The notes: generated by a model from the sequence alone, not told the origin. Counted from the first letter of the stretch, positions 43,211 through 52,397 are shown. The stretch: 64,000 nucleotides of DNA from Allorhizobium ampelinum S4 (GCF_000016285.1 NC_011989.1:561001-625000), one strand, 5' to 3'. A program made the numbers and translations.

Positions 43211-46200
43211 TCATGCGTCGTCCTTCTGACGTTGCATCTTTAGCAATATGCCTTCCCTTTTATACTGTTCGATTTGACGGCTCTTATCCTTGGATTCGTC
43301 GCCGCCGTTGAGGCGGACGATAGTGCCCGATAGGTCAGCTTGAACAGCTTCGAAATGATGCTGAGATATCTGATCCATCCGCCGCAGCTCTCCTAGCTTC
43401 CAAGCAAGCGCCTCTAGGAGATAATCGCTTTTCGCCAGCCGCTTCAGAGCATTTCTGACCGTGCTGGGGGTAACGCTCAAACCCAATTCCGCGATTAGGC
43501 ACGATCGGAAGAACTCATACACGAGTGGATCGTCAGCATCCTCCAGTGTTGGTTCCGTCAGTTGTAGCTGTAGTTTTTCCGTCCCCATTGAGACCGCGAT
43601 GAACCTAGTAATGTTCGTAGGCATATTGATCGCGATCCGGCGACCAAGCTCTTCGTTCGTCATCGACCGAGGGGCGTGTATCTCGTACAAGACCCCGTTT
43701 ATGCGCATCTGTCGTTTCTTGGCCAGTTCTTCAACCATCGCGAGCGATGCGCTAAGAAGCATAGCCCAACCTTTCCAAGCGAGTCTGAGGTGTTTACTCT
43801 TATCTGTAGCGCTGATCTGCTCCATGTTTTTAATGATGCCAGAGAACAGAAACAGACCTACCAGTAGACGATGTCCGGGATGCTCAATCCTTGGACGGAA
43901 AACAGTTTGACGTTCTTCCACGTCACGAGGGATGTCCGCATCAAGAGCCGCGTCTTTCTCTTCCTTCGTAAGGGGTTGCCCTAGGACATGTGACGAAAGT
44001 TGTGCAAGGGATTCACTACTGCCCTTCCGAGGTAGCTTTACGGTTTCGATGTCTGAGGGGTCGAACGGCGCTAGTTCCTGATTGTCGTCTAATATTGCGT
44101 TGAACCGTTCATGAAGTAGGTTAGCAATCCGGGCGTCGTTCCTGACAAGGCCTGCGTAATAGTGCAGTTCGTTGATGTAAGTTAGGTAACGGGTCTCATC
44201 CAATACCCAATCTTTGAAATCGGCGTCTTTTATAATCTGAGTGGCGATGAAGTATTCCAAGACCGCGCGATACCGAAACGATACTCTGTTATCCGGCATC
44301 TTCCGCATTATCTTCGCTGCGAAGAATTCGGCCATAATTTCATCAAGAGGGGCCACAAGACCGATGTTGGAAACAAAAGCCTTCATCTCTTCTCGCAGCG
44401 CTTCCTGGGCGGGTTCGTAGCAATTTTGCTTTGCCATCCAGCCCGCTATGTGCGCGAGCAGCGATGTCTTGTTGGAGTAGTCAAACGTTTCGCGTCGCGT
44501 TTGTTCCGCAGCACTCTTGCGCAAAGTTGCATCTACGAATTGTTCAATCATTACGGATCGATTAATTGGCTGAAAATTGCTGTTTTGCTCGTAGATCGTC
44601 ATTAAGATCGTGCCATTGGCAGCGGTGAAGGGCAGATTGATCTCTGATATCTCCGAGTGAAGGCGGTCGAGGATGACTTCCACCGCAGCGGCATCTTGTA
44701 CCTTGAGGCGGATGAGTTCTCGCATCTCCCTCCGTTTGAGTTCGCAGAGTTCCACAAATTCGAAACGGATCGGCGTTTCCGGAACGACATGAGCGCCGTA
44801 GGGGGCTGCCGATGTCTTCAGACTGGTGAAAACGTATCGGCATTGGGGATAGGCTGAGATAAATGCCCGTAAAATTCCCATGCGTTTGTGGTCGTCAAAG
44901 ACGACGTCATCAATAAGCAAACAGACCAGACCCAACTTCAACAGGCTCTCGGTGCCGAATGCCTGTGGGTCCATAAGAGACCGACTTCGTACAAGCCTTT
45001 CTAGATTGGCTGGATTTTGGCTGATCTGATCGAAGCCGATCATGATTGGAAGACGTGGCTGCTCGATTGTATGCGAAGTGGCGAGCAACTCGTATTGGAT
45101 TTCGCGAAGAATCGTTGTGCGGCCATATTCCTGAGGACTATACAGGATAATGTTACCCGCGTCGGCGGTGAGTGATTTGAATGGAAGCAGTGTGTCTAGG
45201 CGGGTGCGCGTTTCCTTGGGTGCCGTCGTGTCGATCTTGTGGAGGCGCGGCGCTACGAAGTGCTGGCGTCCAGCTTGATTGATTAGCGACAACTCCGACC
45301 ACTCCTTGATCAGGTCTTCAAAGACCTGACCGGACAATTGCTTGCGGAAGGCGTTGTCATCAACGGGGTTCGACAGCGCTCGCCAATACTGTCTCGCCTC
45401 CTGCGAGTTATAGAAGCGACCGTCTGCCACACGATCGATTGCATCATCGAACTTGGAGCGTTCGGGGAAATAGCTCTTCAGTATTGTCTCGTGGTACCCT
45501 TTGGCTCGATCCACGCAAAGCAATGCATACCCGATATACCAGTCAGTGCGGTGCGTGAAGACCGCGCCTGCTTGGTTCGTTATTACGGTCCCGTCGAAGC
45601 CTACGACCTGTGCTCCCGACGGATCATGCATATGGCCAAACAGGTGAATATTGGCATTTCGTTGTATCTCCTTCGAGAGGTAGCTGGCACCAGTCTCCGT
45701 GAAAGCGTTCAGCGGGTGATGGGTGGTGAAGATCCGAAACGTTCCAGGCTTCAAATAAGATAGCGCGTCGCGAATTGCGTATTCCGGTATCGTCAGCAGC
45801 CCTTCGTCACGATCATCCTTATCGAGACCGCCAGTCGAGAGAACTGACGAGTTGAAAACAATGATGTCAGTGTTCAGCGCGTCAATATGGTAGACCGAGC
45901 AAAAAATGTTCGCGAACACGGTGCTGCTCTTCGCCATGTAGTCTTCGAGATCAAGGTAGTTGGCGAACTTTGCGCGATATGCCGGTTCGAACTCACCACT
46001 CTCGAACGCGGTATTCATGGCGGCCATGTCGTTCGAAGTCGATCGCCATTTGATATGTTCAGGTAGGAACTTAGCGACGGCGTCTCGCTCGACATCGTGA
46101 TTGCCCGCAACGATGAACATCCTCTCGCTCGAGACGTTTGTCGCCTTCTGTAGTGGTTCCAGAAGAAAATCGTATGCTTCTGCATGGGTGTCGCCAGGCG

Positions 46201-46426
46201 GCCCCTGTGTAAGATCGCCGCTGAAAATAATGACGTCGGGTTTTCTATGGCCGATGCAGAGTTTGGAAATGTCGTCAAGCAACGCCTTAACTACGATTTC
46301 CTGTTCACGCTTTTTGCGCACGTTGAAATGGAAATCACTGACATGGAGAATGGTAATTCTGTCTGGAGCGGTCACGATTTGTCCGTCGAATAATTCGAGT
46401 TGCGATATATGCGCGAGCTTTTCCAT
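43211..46426 (-). CDS. Metallophosphoesterase fused to a degenerate P-loop (STAND-like) region
   Basis: A 1071-residue protein (ATG 46426; a TTG at 46492 has no ribosome site). Residues ~25-320 are a calcineurin-like phosphoesterase with all metal motifs: VSDFHFN (D31, H33), FSGDLTQG (D71), AGNHDVE (N109, H110), TTHHPL and FGHMHDP (H265, H267). After ~400, NIILYSPQEYGRTTILREI looks like a Walker A lacking the Gly and Lys, and LVCLLIDDVVFDD like a Walker B, followed by CRYVFTSLK. The ~500-residue C-terminal part is helical. The layout matches STAND/NACHT-like proteins that pair an effector with a sensor. Likely a defence protein; this is inference. Confidence 0.75.
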   Translation of the reverse strand: MEKLAHISQLELFDGQIVTAPDRITILHVSDFHFNVRKKREQEIVVKALLDDISKLCIGHRKPDVIIFSGDLTQGPPGDTHAEAYDFLLEPLQKATNVSSERMFIVAGNHDVERDAVAKFLPEHIKWRSTSNDMAAMNTAFESGEFEPAYRAKFANYLDLEDYMAKSSTVFANIFCSVYHIDALNTDIIVFNSSVLSTGGLDKDDRDEGLLTIPEYAIRDALSYLKPGTFRIFTTHHPLNAFTETGASYLSKEIQRNANIHLFGHMHDPSGAQVVGFDGTVITNQAGAVFTHRTDWYIGYALLCVDRAKGYHETILKSYFPERSKFDDAIDRVADGRFYNSQEARQYWRALSNPVDDNAFRKQLSGQVFEDLIKEWSELSLINQAGRQHFVAPRLHKIDTTAPKETRTRLDTLLPFKSLTADAGNIILYSPQEYGRTTILREIQYELLATSHTIEQPRLPIMIGFDQISQNPANLERLVRSRSLMDPQAFGTESLLKLGLVCLLIDDVVFDDHKRMGILRAFISAYPQCRYVFTSLKTSAAPYGAHVVPETPIRFEFVELCELKRREMRELIRLKVQDAAAVEVILDRLHSEISEINLPFTAANGTILMTIYEQNSNFQPINRSVMIEQFVDATLRKSAAEQTRRETFDYSNKTSLLAHIAGWMAKQNCYEPAQEALREEMKAFVSNIGLVAPLDEIMAEFFAAKIMRKMPDNRVSFRYRAVLEYFIATQIIKDADFKDWVLDETRYLTYINELHYYAGLVRNDARIANLLHERFNAILDDNQELAPFDPSDIETVKLPRKGSSESLAQLSSHVLGQPLTKEEKDAALDADIPRDVEERQTVFRPRIEHPGHRLLVGLFLFSGIIKNMEQISATDKSKHLRLAWKGWAMLLSASLAMVEELAKKRQMRINGVLYEIHAPRSMTNEELGRRIAINMPTNITRFIAVSMGTEKLQLQLTEPTLEDADDPLVYEFFRSCLIAELGLSVTPSTVRNALKRLAKSDYLLEALAWKLGELRRMDQISQHHFEAVQADLSGTIVRLNGGDESKDKSRQIEQYKREGILLKMQRQKDDA

Positions 46427-46739
46427 TTCAGTGGCATCCTGTCCGGAATCTGCGTCTCGTGTAATTGAGCCTATATGGTAGGCCGCCTGCAAGTAGAAGG
46501 TGCCGATACAGACACCTAGCCGAGAGTTATCCTACGTTTTATGCCTTAAAACATGGACACGAATGCCATTATCTAATCAGGTGTTCTCCTAAAAACGGAT
46601 CGTGGAGCTTCGAGATTGAAAAGCGAACGAAATTCTGTGCGGGCAGACTTACTCTTGGGTTTTTCGAGGGATATCCCAGAGCTTTTCCGTGGCATCTTGC
46701 TGCTCCTGCTATTCGATGAATTCGCTAACCACACAAAAT

Positions 46740-46830
46740 GCGCATTATAGCTGACGCACGTTAACGCGAACGCATTGTGATGCGTTATGAAGGATGTTAA
46801 CGATTTTTGACGCAACATAATGCGTCGTGA
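46740..46830. promoter_or_regulatory. Palindromic site cluster upstream of parA
   Basis: Two perfect inverted repeats, aacgcat-tgtg-atgcgtt (46769-46786) and gacgca-acataa-tgcgtc (46809-46826), plus two gttaac words 36 bp apart (46760, 46796). All share the tgcgt/acgca unit. The cluster ends 28 bp before the ParA start, fitting autoregulation by the RHH partner and possibly a centromere-like role. Confidence 0.6.
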
Positions 46831-46854
46831 GAAACCTCAGAGCAGAGATCAAAG

Positions 46855-47529
46855 ATGCCTGTCATCACTGTAGCAAATCCAAAGGGCGGGGCAGGGAAGT
46901 CGACAGCGACTTTGGTGCTTGCTACTTGCCTGGCGCAGCAGGGCGCAAGCGTGATTATTCTTGATTGCGACCCGAACAGAGCAATCAACGGCTGGAAGGC
47001 AGGAGACTCGAAGAATCCAGTCGTCGTTGATGGCGCAGTTACCGAGAGCACGATCACAAGCAAACTCGATGAGTACCGCAAGAAGTTTCAGTTCGTGTTT
47101 GTCGACCTCGAAGGAACCGCCAGCCGACTGATGTCACGGGCCCTTGCCAGGGCGCAGTTGGTTGTCATTCCCATTCAGGCCAGCCCGACAGATGCTGAGC
47201 TGGCGGCGCGGGCGATCCATCTCATTCAGGAGGAAGAGCAGGCATTCGAGAAGACCATTCCATATCGAATTCTGTTTACCCGTACGTCCCCGGCTATTGC
47301 CACAAAGCTGGAAAGACATATCACCTCGCAGTTGAAGGTCAGCGATGTGCCGATGTTTCAAAATCATCTGAACGAGCGCTCAGCCTATAAGGCGATGTTC
47401 TTTTACCAGCGGGATTTGGAAGAGCTTGATCCAGGTGAGGTGAATGGATTGCCGGCGGCACGAGACAACGCATTCCGGCTTGCGGAAGAGCTCGTAAATC
47501 TTGTTATCGACGCGAGGGCAGCAGCATGA
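46855..47529 (+). CDS. ParA-family partition ATPase
   Basis: A 224-residue ParA. The deviant Walker A is [16 protein letters not shown] (residues ~8-23), then [15 protein letters not shown] (Walker A'), [18 protein letters not shown] (Walker B) and [17 protein letters not shown]. It lacks an N-terminal HTH, as in the small ParA/VirC1-like class. Such ATPases position plasmids or integrated elements. It overlaps the next gene by 4 bp and is preceded by palindromes. Confidence 0.92.
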   Translation: MPVITVANPKGGAGKSTATLVLATCLAQQGASVIILDCDPNRAINGWKAGDSKNPVVVDGAVTESTITSKLDEYRKKFQFVFVDLEGTASRLMSRALARAQLVVIPIQASPTDAELAARAIHLIQEEEQAFEKTIPYRILFTRTSPAIATKLERHITSQLKVSDVPMFQNHLNERSAYKAMFFYQRDLEELDPGEVNGLPAARDNAFRLAEELVNLVIDARAAA

Positions 47530-47816
47530 GCGGAAAGAATCTGGGTTTCGGCGGTAAGCTCGCAAACATCACACCTGATAAAGAAGATGCCCCCAAGATT
47601 TCGGATGCCAGGATAGACGAGGTGGGTGAACGCCATGGGTTTGTGGCGCGGGAACCGGTTCAGAAGCTGACGCGACGCAAGCCATCGGAGCCGTCCGCTA
47701 ATCTCAATATTCGTCCACCGATCACGACCTTCAATCGTTTTCTCGTGTTCTGCGAGAAAAACCGGATGTCATATCCTGAGGCCCTAAAGGAGCTTATGGA
47801 TCGAGCGGGGGTTTAA
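47526..47816 (+). CDS. ParA partner with C-terminal ribbon-helix-helix
   Basis: A 96-residue protein co-translated with ParA (4-bp overlap). The N-terminal ~55 residues are polar and probably disordered ([20 protein letters not shown]). The C-terminal part [20 protein letters not shown] followed by [18 protein letters not shown] matches a ribbon-helix-helix DNA-binding fold, as in plasmid ParB/ParG-type partition factors. It likely binds the upstream palindromes. Confidence 0.75.
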   Translation: MSGKNLGFGGKLANITPDKEDAPKISDARIDEVGERHGFVAREPVQKLTRRKPSEPSANLNIRPPITTFNRFLVFCEKNRMSYPEALKELMDRAGV

Positions 47817-48223
47817 GGCAGCTCCAAAGCCGCAGTCAATCATGTCAATCTACGCCTAATGGTGCTCCCGTATAGATAAAGACTGTTTAGTCTATATGAA
47901 ACTGGTCGCCCGTGGATGCTTTCATGCGCAGAGCGCCGCCTATTTCCTGCACGGTCTGCAATGTCCTGCGGAAACCGACCAAGGAGCCGCAGCGTAAGTG
48001 GTGGTTCCGCGCGGGATTTCAGGACAATCGCACCCGCTAAAGGCCGGCGCTGGTGGGAAAGTGGTTTGAAAATCATGTAAAATAGTCAGTATGGCTGAGC
48101 GAAACGCACCACATTTAAACCGACTTGCGAAACGAGAGGCTGGTCGTGGATGCGGCTTAGCGGGAAGTGCGCGGCATCGCCACTAATATGCGCCACTACC
48201 GAAAGAACAGCTGGTTAGAACTG
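47817..48223. other. Gap before the IS5 element
   Basis: About 400 bp with no supported gene, promoter or terminator. It lies between the partition pair and the left end of the IS5-family element. Confidence 0.35.
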
Positions 48224-49085
48224 GGCTGTAGTGACAAATTAATGATTTGGGATTCCCTTTGAGGCGCAAATCAGATTCAACGCTAACTTTTGGAGGTTAG
48301 CGATGGATGGTGAGGTTCTTCGAGATGACCAGTGGGAGCGTTTGAAACCGTTTGTTCCTGGCGGTCGTAAAGGTAAGCGCGGTCCTCGCAGCGACGGTCG
48401 GCGGTTCTTTGATGCTATTTTGTGGCTTGCCCGCTCTGGTGCCCGCTGGCGGGACATGCCCGAAGACCGCTTCGGTTCTTATCAAGCAGTCAAACGGCGT
48501 TATTACCGCTGGATCGAGCAGGGTATTTTCGACCAGATTTTCGAGGCCGTCGCTGCGGACCCGGATATGGAATGGCTGTCCATCGACGCAACGGTGATCC
48601 GGGCTCAGGCGCAAGCCGCTGGCGGACGCCGAAAAAGGGGGGACCGCAAGCCCAGGCTCTCGGTCGCTCCAGAGGTGGATTTGGCTGCAAAATCCATGCG
48701 GTCGTCGATGCGCTAGGGTTGCCGGTACGCTTTCAGCTCGGACCCGGACAGCAAAATGACATGGCTCCAGCCTGCGACCTCGTTCGGGGACTGCCGGCTC
48801 AAAAGGTGCTTGCAGACCGCGCCTATGATGCCGATCATCTGCACGATGTCATTCTCGAACAAGGCGGCGAACCAGTCATTCCGCCGCGGCGGCATCGCAA
48901 GTACCAGCATGCCTATGATCGCATTGCTTACAGGCAGAGATGGGGCATTGAGAGCTTTTTTGCCAAGCTCAAGCAATGGCGGCGTATCGCCACCCGATAT
49001 GACAAACTCGCCGCCAACTTTCTCGGTTTCATTAAGCTCGCAAGCATAATGCTATGGATCAAATAATTAATTTGTCACTACAGCC
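48224..49085 (+). mobile_element. IS5-family (IS427 group) element
   Basis: A complete 862-bp element bounded by a perfect 20-bp inverted repeat: ggctgtagtgacaaattaat at 48224-48243 and its reverse complement at 49066-49085. It carries one transposase in two overlapping frames. The dinucleotide tg flanks both sides, which may be a 2-bp target duplication but is too short to be certain. Confidence 0.93.
48303..49066 (+). CDS. IS5-family transposase made by programmed frameshift
   Basis: Two frames, 48303-48716 and the overlapping frame ending at 49066, together encode one ~255-residue DDE transposase. The first has LRDDQWERLKPFVPGGRKGK and SIDATVIRAQAQAAGG (first Asp); the second has GGFGCKIHAVVDALGLPVRF, VLADRAYDADHLHD (second Asp) and QRWGIESFFAKLKQWRRIAT (Glu). 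The switch point is most likely the a5g6 run at 48632-48642. Frameshifting at such a run is known for the IS427 group. Confidence 0.88.
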
Positions 49086-49362
49086 TGGTGCGTAGCGTCT
49101 ATAAAAAGGTCGCGTAGTAGGCTTATGGCAGCGCGTCTCGATATCGCTCCAGACCCTGCGCCGTTCCATTTATTCCAGCACGCGGGCTTCGTTGGATGGG
49201 CAAAATTGCAGATTTGCAGTTGGACCGACTCGCATTTTTAATGGTTTATTGCATTTCAGGCCCTTACCCCGATCATATCCGTCAAATTGAATTGAGACTT
49301 TTGGCTTGATGAAAGCCTGTTTAAGACGGAGGTTAAATTTCGTTTCCAGAATTGGGAGCAAG
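49086..49362. other. Gap between IS5 and the island-end HTH gene
   Basis: About 280 bp with no supported gene. It ends with a ggagcaag ribosome site for the HTH gene at 49363. Confidence 0.35.
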
Positions 49363-49596
49363 ATGATGGCAAATGCAATGCTGAACATGCACGTCATTCA
49401 ACTTCGAATGATGTCGGTCAAGCAGGCGGCGGATTATGCCAGCCTGCCCTTTAGACGATTTCTCAGGATTTACAGCGTTAGGCCGGTCGCTTTACCGGAT
49501 AGCAAGCCGTGCTGCGATGTTTGTGGTGTCGATGGGTGGCTTGACCAGATCAAAGCGGGCGACGCTGATACCGTTGCGGAAAAGGGGAGGCTCTGA
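49363..49596 (+). CDS. Small HTH protein (excisionase/AlpA-like)
   Basis: A 77-residue protein from ATG 49363. The segment MSVKQAADYASLPFRRFLRI then YSVRPVALPDSKP is an HTH/MerR-type wing as in the small DNA-binding proteins that often sit before phage-type integrase genes in rhizobia. It ends CDVCGVDGWLDQIKAGDADT, a typical AlpA/excisionase helix. It overlaps the next gene by one base. Likely controls excision or integrase expression. Confidence 0.65.
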   Translation: MMANAMLNMHVIQLRMMSVKQAADYASLPFRRFLRIYSVRPVALPDSKPCCDVCGVDGWLDQIKAGDADTVAEKGRL

Positions 49597-49961
49597 TGGC
49601 GCTGCCCCAATTATATACTGAAAAGTGCGTGGCTGACGCGCTGCACATTTCTACTCGGTCGCTTCGGGAAGTCTTGAAGGAGCGGCCTTTTTACAGACTG
49701 GTAGGGCGGCGCAAGGTATTCACTGACGCCGATGTTAAAGCACTTGTGGAGTCTCTTGCATGTCCCTCAAACTCATTAAGCGACACGGCGGTAAAAATTG
49801 GTATATCCGCGGTACCATCCGAGGCGTCTCAGTGGACGAAACTACAGGAACTGACGACAAGAAAAGGGCGGAAGAAATCCGTATCCGACGCGAAACGGAA
49901 ATCCTCGACCGTCGTATCCATGGAATCAGAAAAACAGCGACGTTCCTTGAAGCCAGTGTGA
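49596..49961 (+). CDS. Second HTH/excisionase-like protein overlapping the integrase gene
   Basis: The N-terminal ~50 residues are a clear HTH of the excisionase kind: LYTEKCVADALHISTRSLRE, then RPFYRLVGRRKVFTDADVKA with LVESL. The frame runs on for 121 residues and overlaps the integrase gene by 202 bp in another frame; the second half is Ser/Lys-rich and may be a by-product of that overlap. The arrangement of two HTH genes and an integrase at an island end suggests a control module for integration and excision. Confidence 0.6.
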   Translation: MALPQLYTEKCVADALHISTRSLREVLKERPFYRLVGRRKVFTDADVKALVESLACPSNSLSDTAVKIGISAVPSEASQWTKLQELTTRKGRKKSVSDAKRKSSTVVSMESEKQRRSLKPV

Positions 49962-50791
49962 TGTATCTAGAAGAGGGCGGCGCAAGCCGGTTTGTGGATG
50001 TTGTTGCCCGTTACTTTGGCACCACGCCACTCTCCGAGATCGACCAACCGGCAATAGATCGGGCGGCACGGGTTCTCTATCCTGATGCCAAAGCATCCAC
50101 CAGAAACCGGCAGGTCTTCACGCCGGTTTCTGCCGTCCTCAACTTTGCCGCAAAAAAGAAGATGTGTGACAAGCCTATCATTGAACGGCCTGCCCAACCC
50201 AAAGGGCGAATTCGATGGATTACCATCGAAGAAGCGCAGTCGTTGATTGACGCCTGTGCACCGCACCTCAAGCCTCTTGTGACGTTTCTGTTTTATACGG
50301 GCGCGCGGCTATCCGAGGCGCTTTATCTCGACTGGCGAGACGTGGACCTTTCACGGTCGCACGTTGCCTTCTTGGATACCAAGACGGGCGACGATAGAGG
50401 TGTTCCGCTCCACTCTGGCGTGGTCGCAATGCTGGCGAACTTGCCGCACCGTGAAGGTGCGGTTTTTCGTCGGCATGATGGCAAGCCTTACGAAGTGAAG
50501 GAAGACGGCGGCGGGCAGATCAAGACCGGGTTCAAGGGCGCTTGCCGTAGAGCCGGGATTTCCGACTTCCACCCCCACGATTGCCGCCACACATGGGCGA
50601 CCTGGCACTATGCCGCAAACCGCGACCTTATCACCTTGATGAGACTCGGCGGCTGGAAATCTGAGCGCATGGTTTTGAGGTATGCGCACATCAACGTCGA
50701 TGATCTTGCAAGCTCGATAGAATCCATTCCTTGGGGAAAATCCGGGGATGTGAACAGCGGTCAAAAGAAAAACGTAAGGAAAACAAAGTGA
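49760..50791 (+). CDS. Tyrosine integrase of the island
   Basis: A 343-residue phage-type integrase. The catalytic set is complete: R183 in TGARLSEALYLDWRDV, K208 in LDTKTGDDRG, H273 and R276 in HPHDCRHTWATW, and Y308 in MVLRYAHINVDDL. N-terminal residues ~1-60 hold an arm-binding-like segment. It lies 20 bp from a tRNA-Thr 3' copy, so it most likely integrates the island at that tRNA gene. Confidence 0.93.
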   Translation: MSLKLIKRHGGKNWYIRGTIRGVSVDETTGTDDKKRAEEIRIRRETEILDRRIHGIRKTATFLEASVMYLEEGGASRFVDVVARYFGTTPLSEIDQPAIDRAARVLYPDAKASTRNRQVFTPVSAVLNFAAKKKMCDKPIIERPAQPKGRIRWITIEEAQSLIDACAPHLKPLVTFLFYTGARLSEALYLDWRDVDLSRSHVAFLDTKTGDDRGVPLHSGVVAMLANLPHREGAVFRRHDGKPYEVKEDGGGQIKTGFKGACRRAGISDFHPHDCRHTWATWHYAANRDLITLMRLGGWKSERMVLRYAHINVDDLASSIESIPWGKSGDVNSGQKKNVRKTK

Positions 50792-50796
50792 TGAAA

Positions 50797-50857
50797 GTAT
50801 GTAAGAACATACTTGGTAAGGGAGAGGCCGAGAGTTCAAATCTCTCTAGCAGCACCA
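50797..50857 (+). repeat. Right attachment site: 3' half of tRNA-Thr(GGT)
   Basis: Bases 50812-50857 read cttggtaagggagaggcc, then gagag-ttcaaat-ctctc (T arm) and tagcagcacca, i.e. the anticodon loop ttggtaa (anticodon GGT), the anticodon 3' stem, variable loop, T arm, acceptor 3' strand and CCA of a tRNA-Thr. There is no 5' half, so this is an att copy, not a gene. Directly before it is the perfect hairpin gtatgt-aaga-acatac (50797-50812). The complete tRNA gene should be at the other island end. Confidence 0.88.
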
Positions 50858-50876
50858 TTACATCCCATTGAAATTA

Positions 50877-51083
50877 TTAGAGCCATTTCGTTGCAGGTAT
50901 GATTAGATACCCCAGTCCGTAATTTAAAAAGCGGCTGCGGATGTCTCTCATGATGACAGCGTGCATCACGTCTATTTTCTGTTTCAGCGCCGCCTGAGCA
51001 GGGTTCACTGAATTTGTCGCAATCTCCCTGCGCACGATAGGTGTGTAATCGATGCTGTCCTGTGCTTCACGATATCGCGGCAA
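50877..51083 (-). pseudogene. Capsule-type ABC permease (KpsM-like), truncated to 68 codons
   Basis: The protein reads REAQDSIDYTPIVRREIATN, then AALKQKIDVMHAVIMRDIRS and RFLNYGLGYLIIPATKWL before a stop. This is the cytoplasmic N-terminus and beginning of the first membrane segment of a KpsM/RkpT-like ABC-2 permease, normally ~260 residues. The remainder is absent; the island attachment site lies 20 bp beyond the stop. The gene follows a KpsE-like gene by 9 bp. Probably inactive. Confidence 0.8.
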
Positions 51084-51092
51084 AACCTAAAT

Positions 51093-52394
51093 TCAGTCGA
51101 GCTTCTTGCGAACAAGCAGCACTGTTCCGCACGCTGCGCCACAGATAGCGCCAAAGGCCAGCAAACTCAGGAACAGGTTCAGACCGGTACTTGGATATTT
51201 GTTGGTGTCAGGCAGTGTTGAATCGGTAAAACTGTCAAGATAGACAAGTTGCAGAGAGCTGACCAGCTTCACTTTTTCGAAGTCGCTGATTGCCGATTTC
51301 ATGCGGCTTTCTGCCATTTTCAGATCAAGGTTAAGCTTGTTGAACAGGCTTGAATAATCGGCGAGATTGCCATCGGCACCTGTCGAAAGGCCCGCAGTTT
51401 TAGCCTGCATGCTTTTGGATTGTTCCTCGAGTGCTGCGATGCGCCTGTCGATATCGGCCACCTGCGGAGAACTCGCGCTAACGCTCTGGCTGAGAGCCAT
51501 GCGGCGGCTTTTCAGGTCGGCAATACTCGATTCGATATTGGTCAACACGGTAATGATGCTGGTGGCCGACAGATCTACATCGAAAACGCCTGTTTGATTC
51601 TGCGTATCGCGAAGCTTCCCACGCAGCTCACTGACTTCCTTCGTCGCATTGTCCACATCCCGCTGCGTCGAGACCAGAAGGTCATCCCACATTCCCGAAC
51701 TCAGTTGGTTGATCTGCTGCTCGGAAAGCTTCAGGACCAATTTTGACAGGTCATGCGCTTCTTGTGGGGTAAAAGCGGTGACCTCCAGCTCCACAATGCC
51801 GCTTTTCGCGTTTACCGAGGCACTATATCGCTTTTTCCAGTATTTGAGGATGTCGTCCTGGGTGGCGTCTTTTCGAAGACGAGAAAACCAATCAATGTCG
51901 TCTCGACCATAGATTTTGTGAAGATCGACAGATTTTTGCAAATCCTGGATGACCGCCGGGCTGCTGAGATAGTTCAGGAGGATGGCGGTGTCCTGGACAA
52001 TTTTCATCTTTGGCTCGACCGCATCACTCGAATACCGGTCGCGCGACAGATAAGGAACGGAGGAACGCACGATGAACCGTACTTCCGAAGCATATCCGGG
52101 GCTTGCAAGAAAAGCATAGTAGAGGATACTGCCACTCATCGGCAAAACGAATGTCACACCGATAAAGATCATCAAGATGACGGCAAAAACCCGGTCGCGT
52201 GTCCGGGGCGCTAGACCTGCAAGCCGGTAGAGATTGCGGCGGCTTCGGTTTTCAAACGTCAGGGCACGTGCATAGGAACTCAGCGCGGACGCCAGTTTTT
52301 GGCTGCGCGCAAGCACGGGAGGCAGGTCCGCCTCCAGCATTTTCTTGTCGTCCGTCACTGTTTTCTCTGACACGTCGTCCACTTTTCCTGACAA
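51093..52394 (-). CDS. KpsE/CtrB-like polysaccharide export protein (copy 2)
   Basis: A 433-residue inner-membrane protein with one N-terminal membrane segment (VFAVILMIFIGVTFVLPMSG, ~69-88), a large periplasmic coiled-coil region (e.g. VSELRGKLRDTQNQTGVFDV) and a C-terminal membrane segment (LNLFLSLLAFGAICGAACGTV), the layout of KpsE/BexC/CtrB proteins that link the ABC exporter to the outer membrane. It lies between kpsT-like and the truncated permease genes and starts 4 bp after the KpsT-like stop. Confidence 0.85.
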   Translation of the reverse strand: MSGKVDDVSEKTVTDDKKMLEADLPPVLARSQKLASALSSYARALTFENRSRRNLYRLAGLAPRTRDRVFAVILMIFIGVTFVLPMSGSILYYAFLASPGYASEVRFIVRSSVPYLSRDRYSSDAVEPKMKIVQDTAILLNYLSSPAVIQDLQKSVDLHKIYGRDDIDWFSRLRKDATQDDILKYWKKRYSASVNAKSGIVELEVTAFTPQEAHDLSKLVLKLSEQQINQLSSGMWDDLLVSTQRDVDNATKEVSELRGKLRDTQNQTGVFDVDLSATSIITVLTNIESSIADLKSRRMALSQSVSASSPQVADIDRRIAALEEQSKSMQAKTAGLSTGADGNLADYSSLFNKLNLDLKMAESRMKSAISDFEKVKLVSSLQLVYLDSFTDSTLPDTNKYPSTGLNLFLSLLAFGAICGAACGTVLLVRKKLD

Positions 52395-52397
52395 ACT

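Noticed and set aside
50812..50857. Complete tRNA gene
   Set aside because: Only the 3' half of tRNA-Thr is present; the acceptor 5' strand and D arm are missing, so it was called an attachment site copy.
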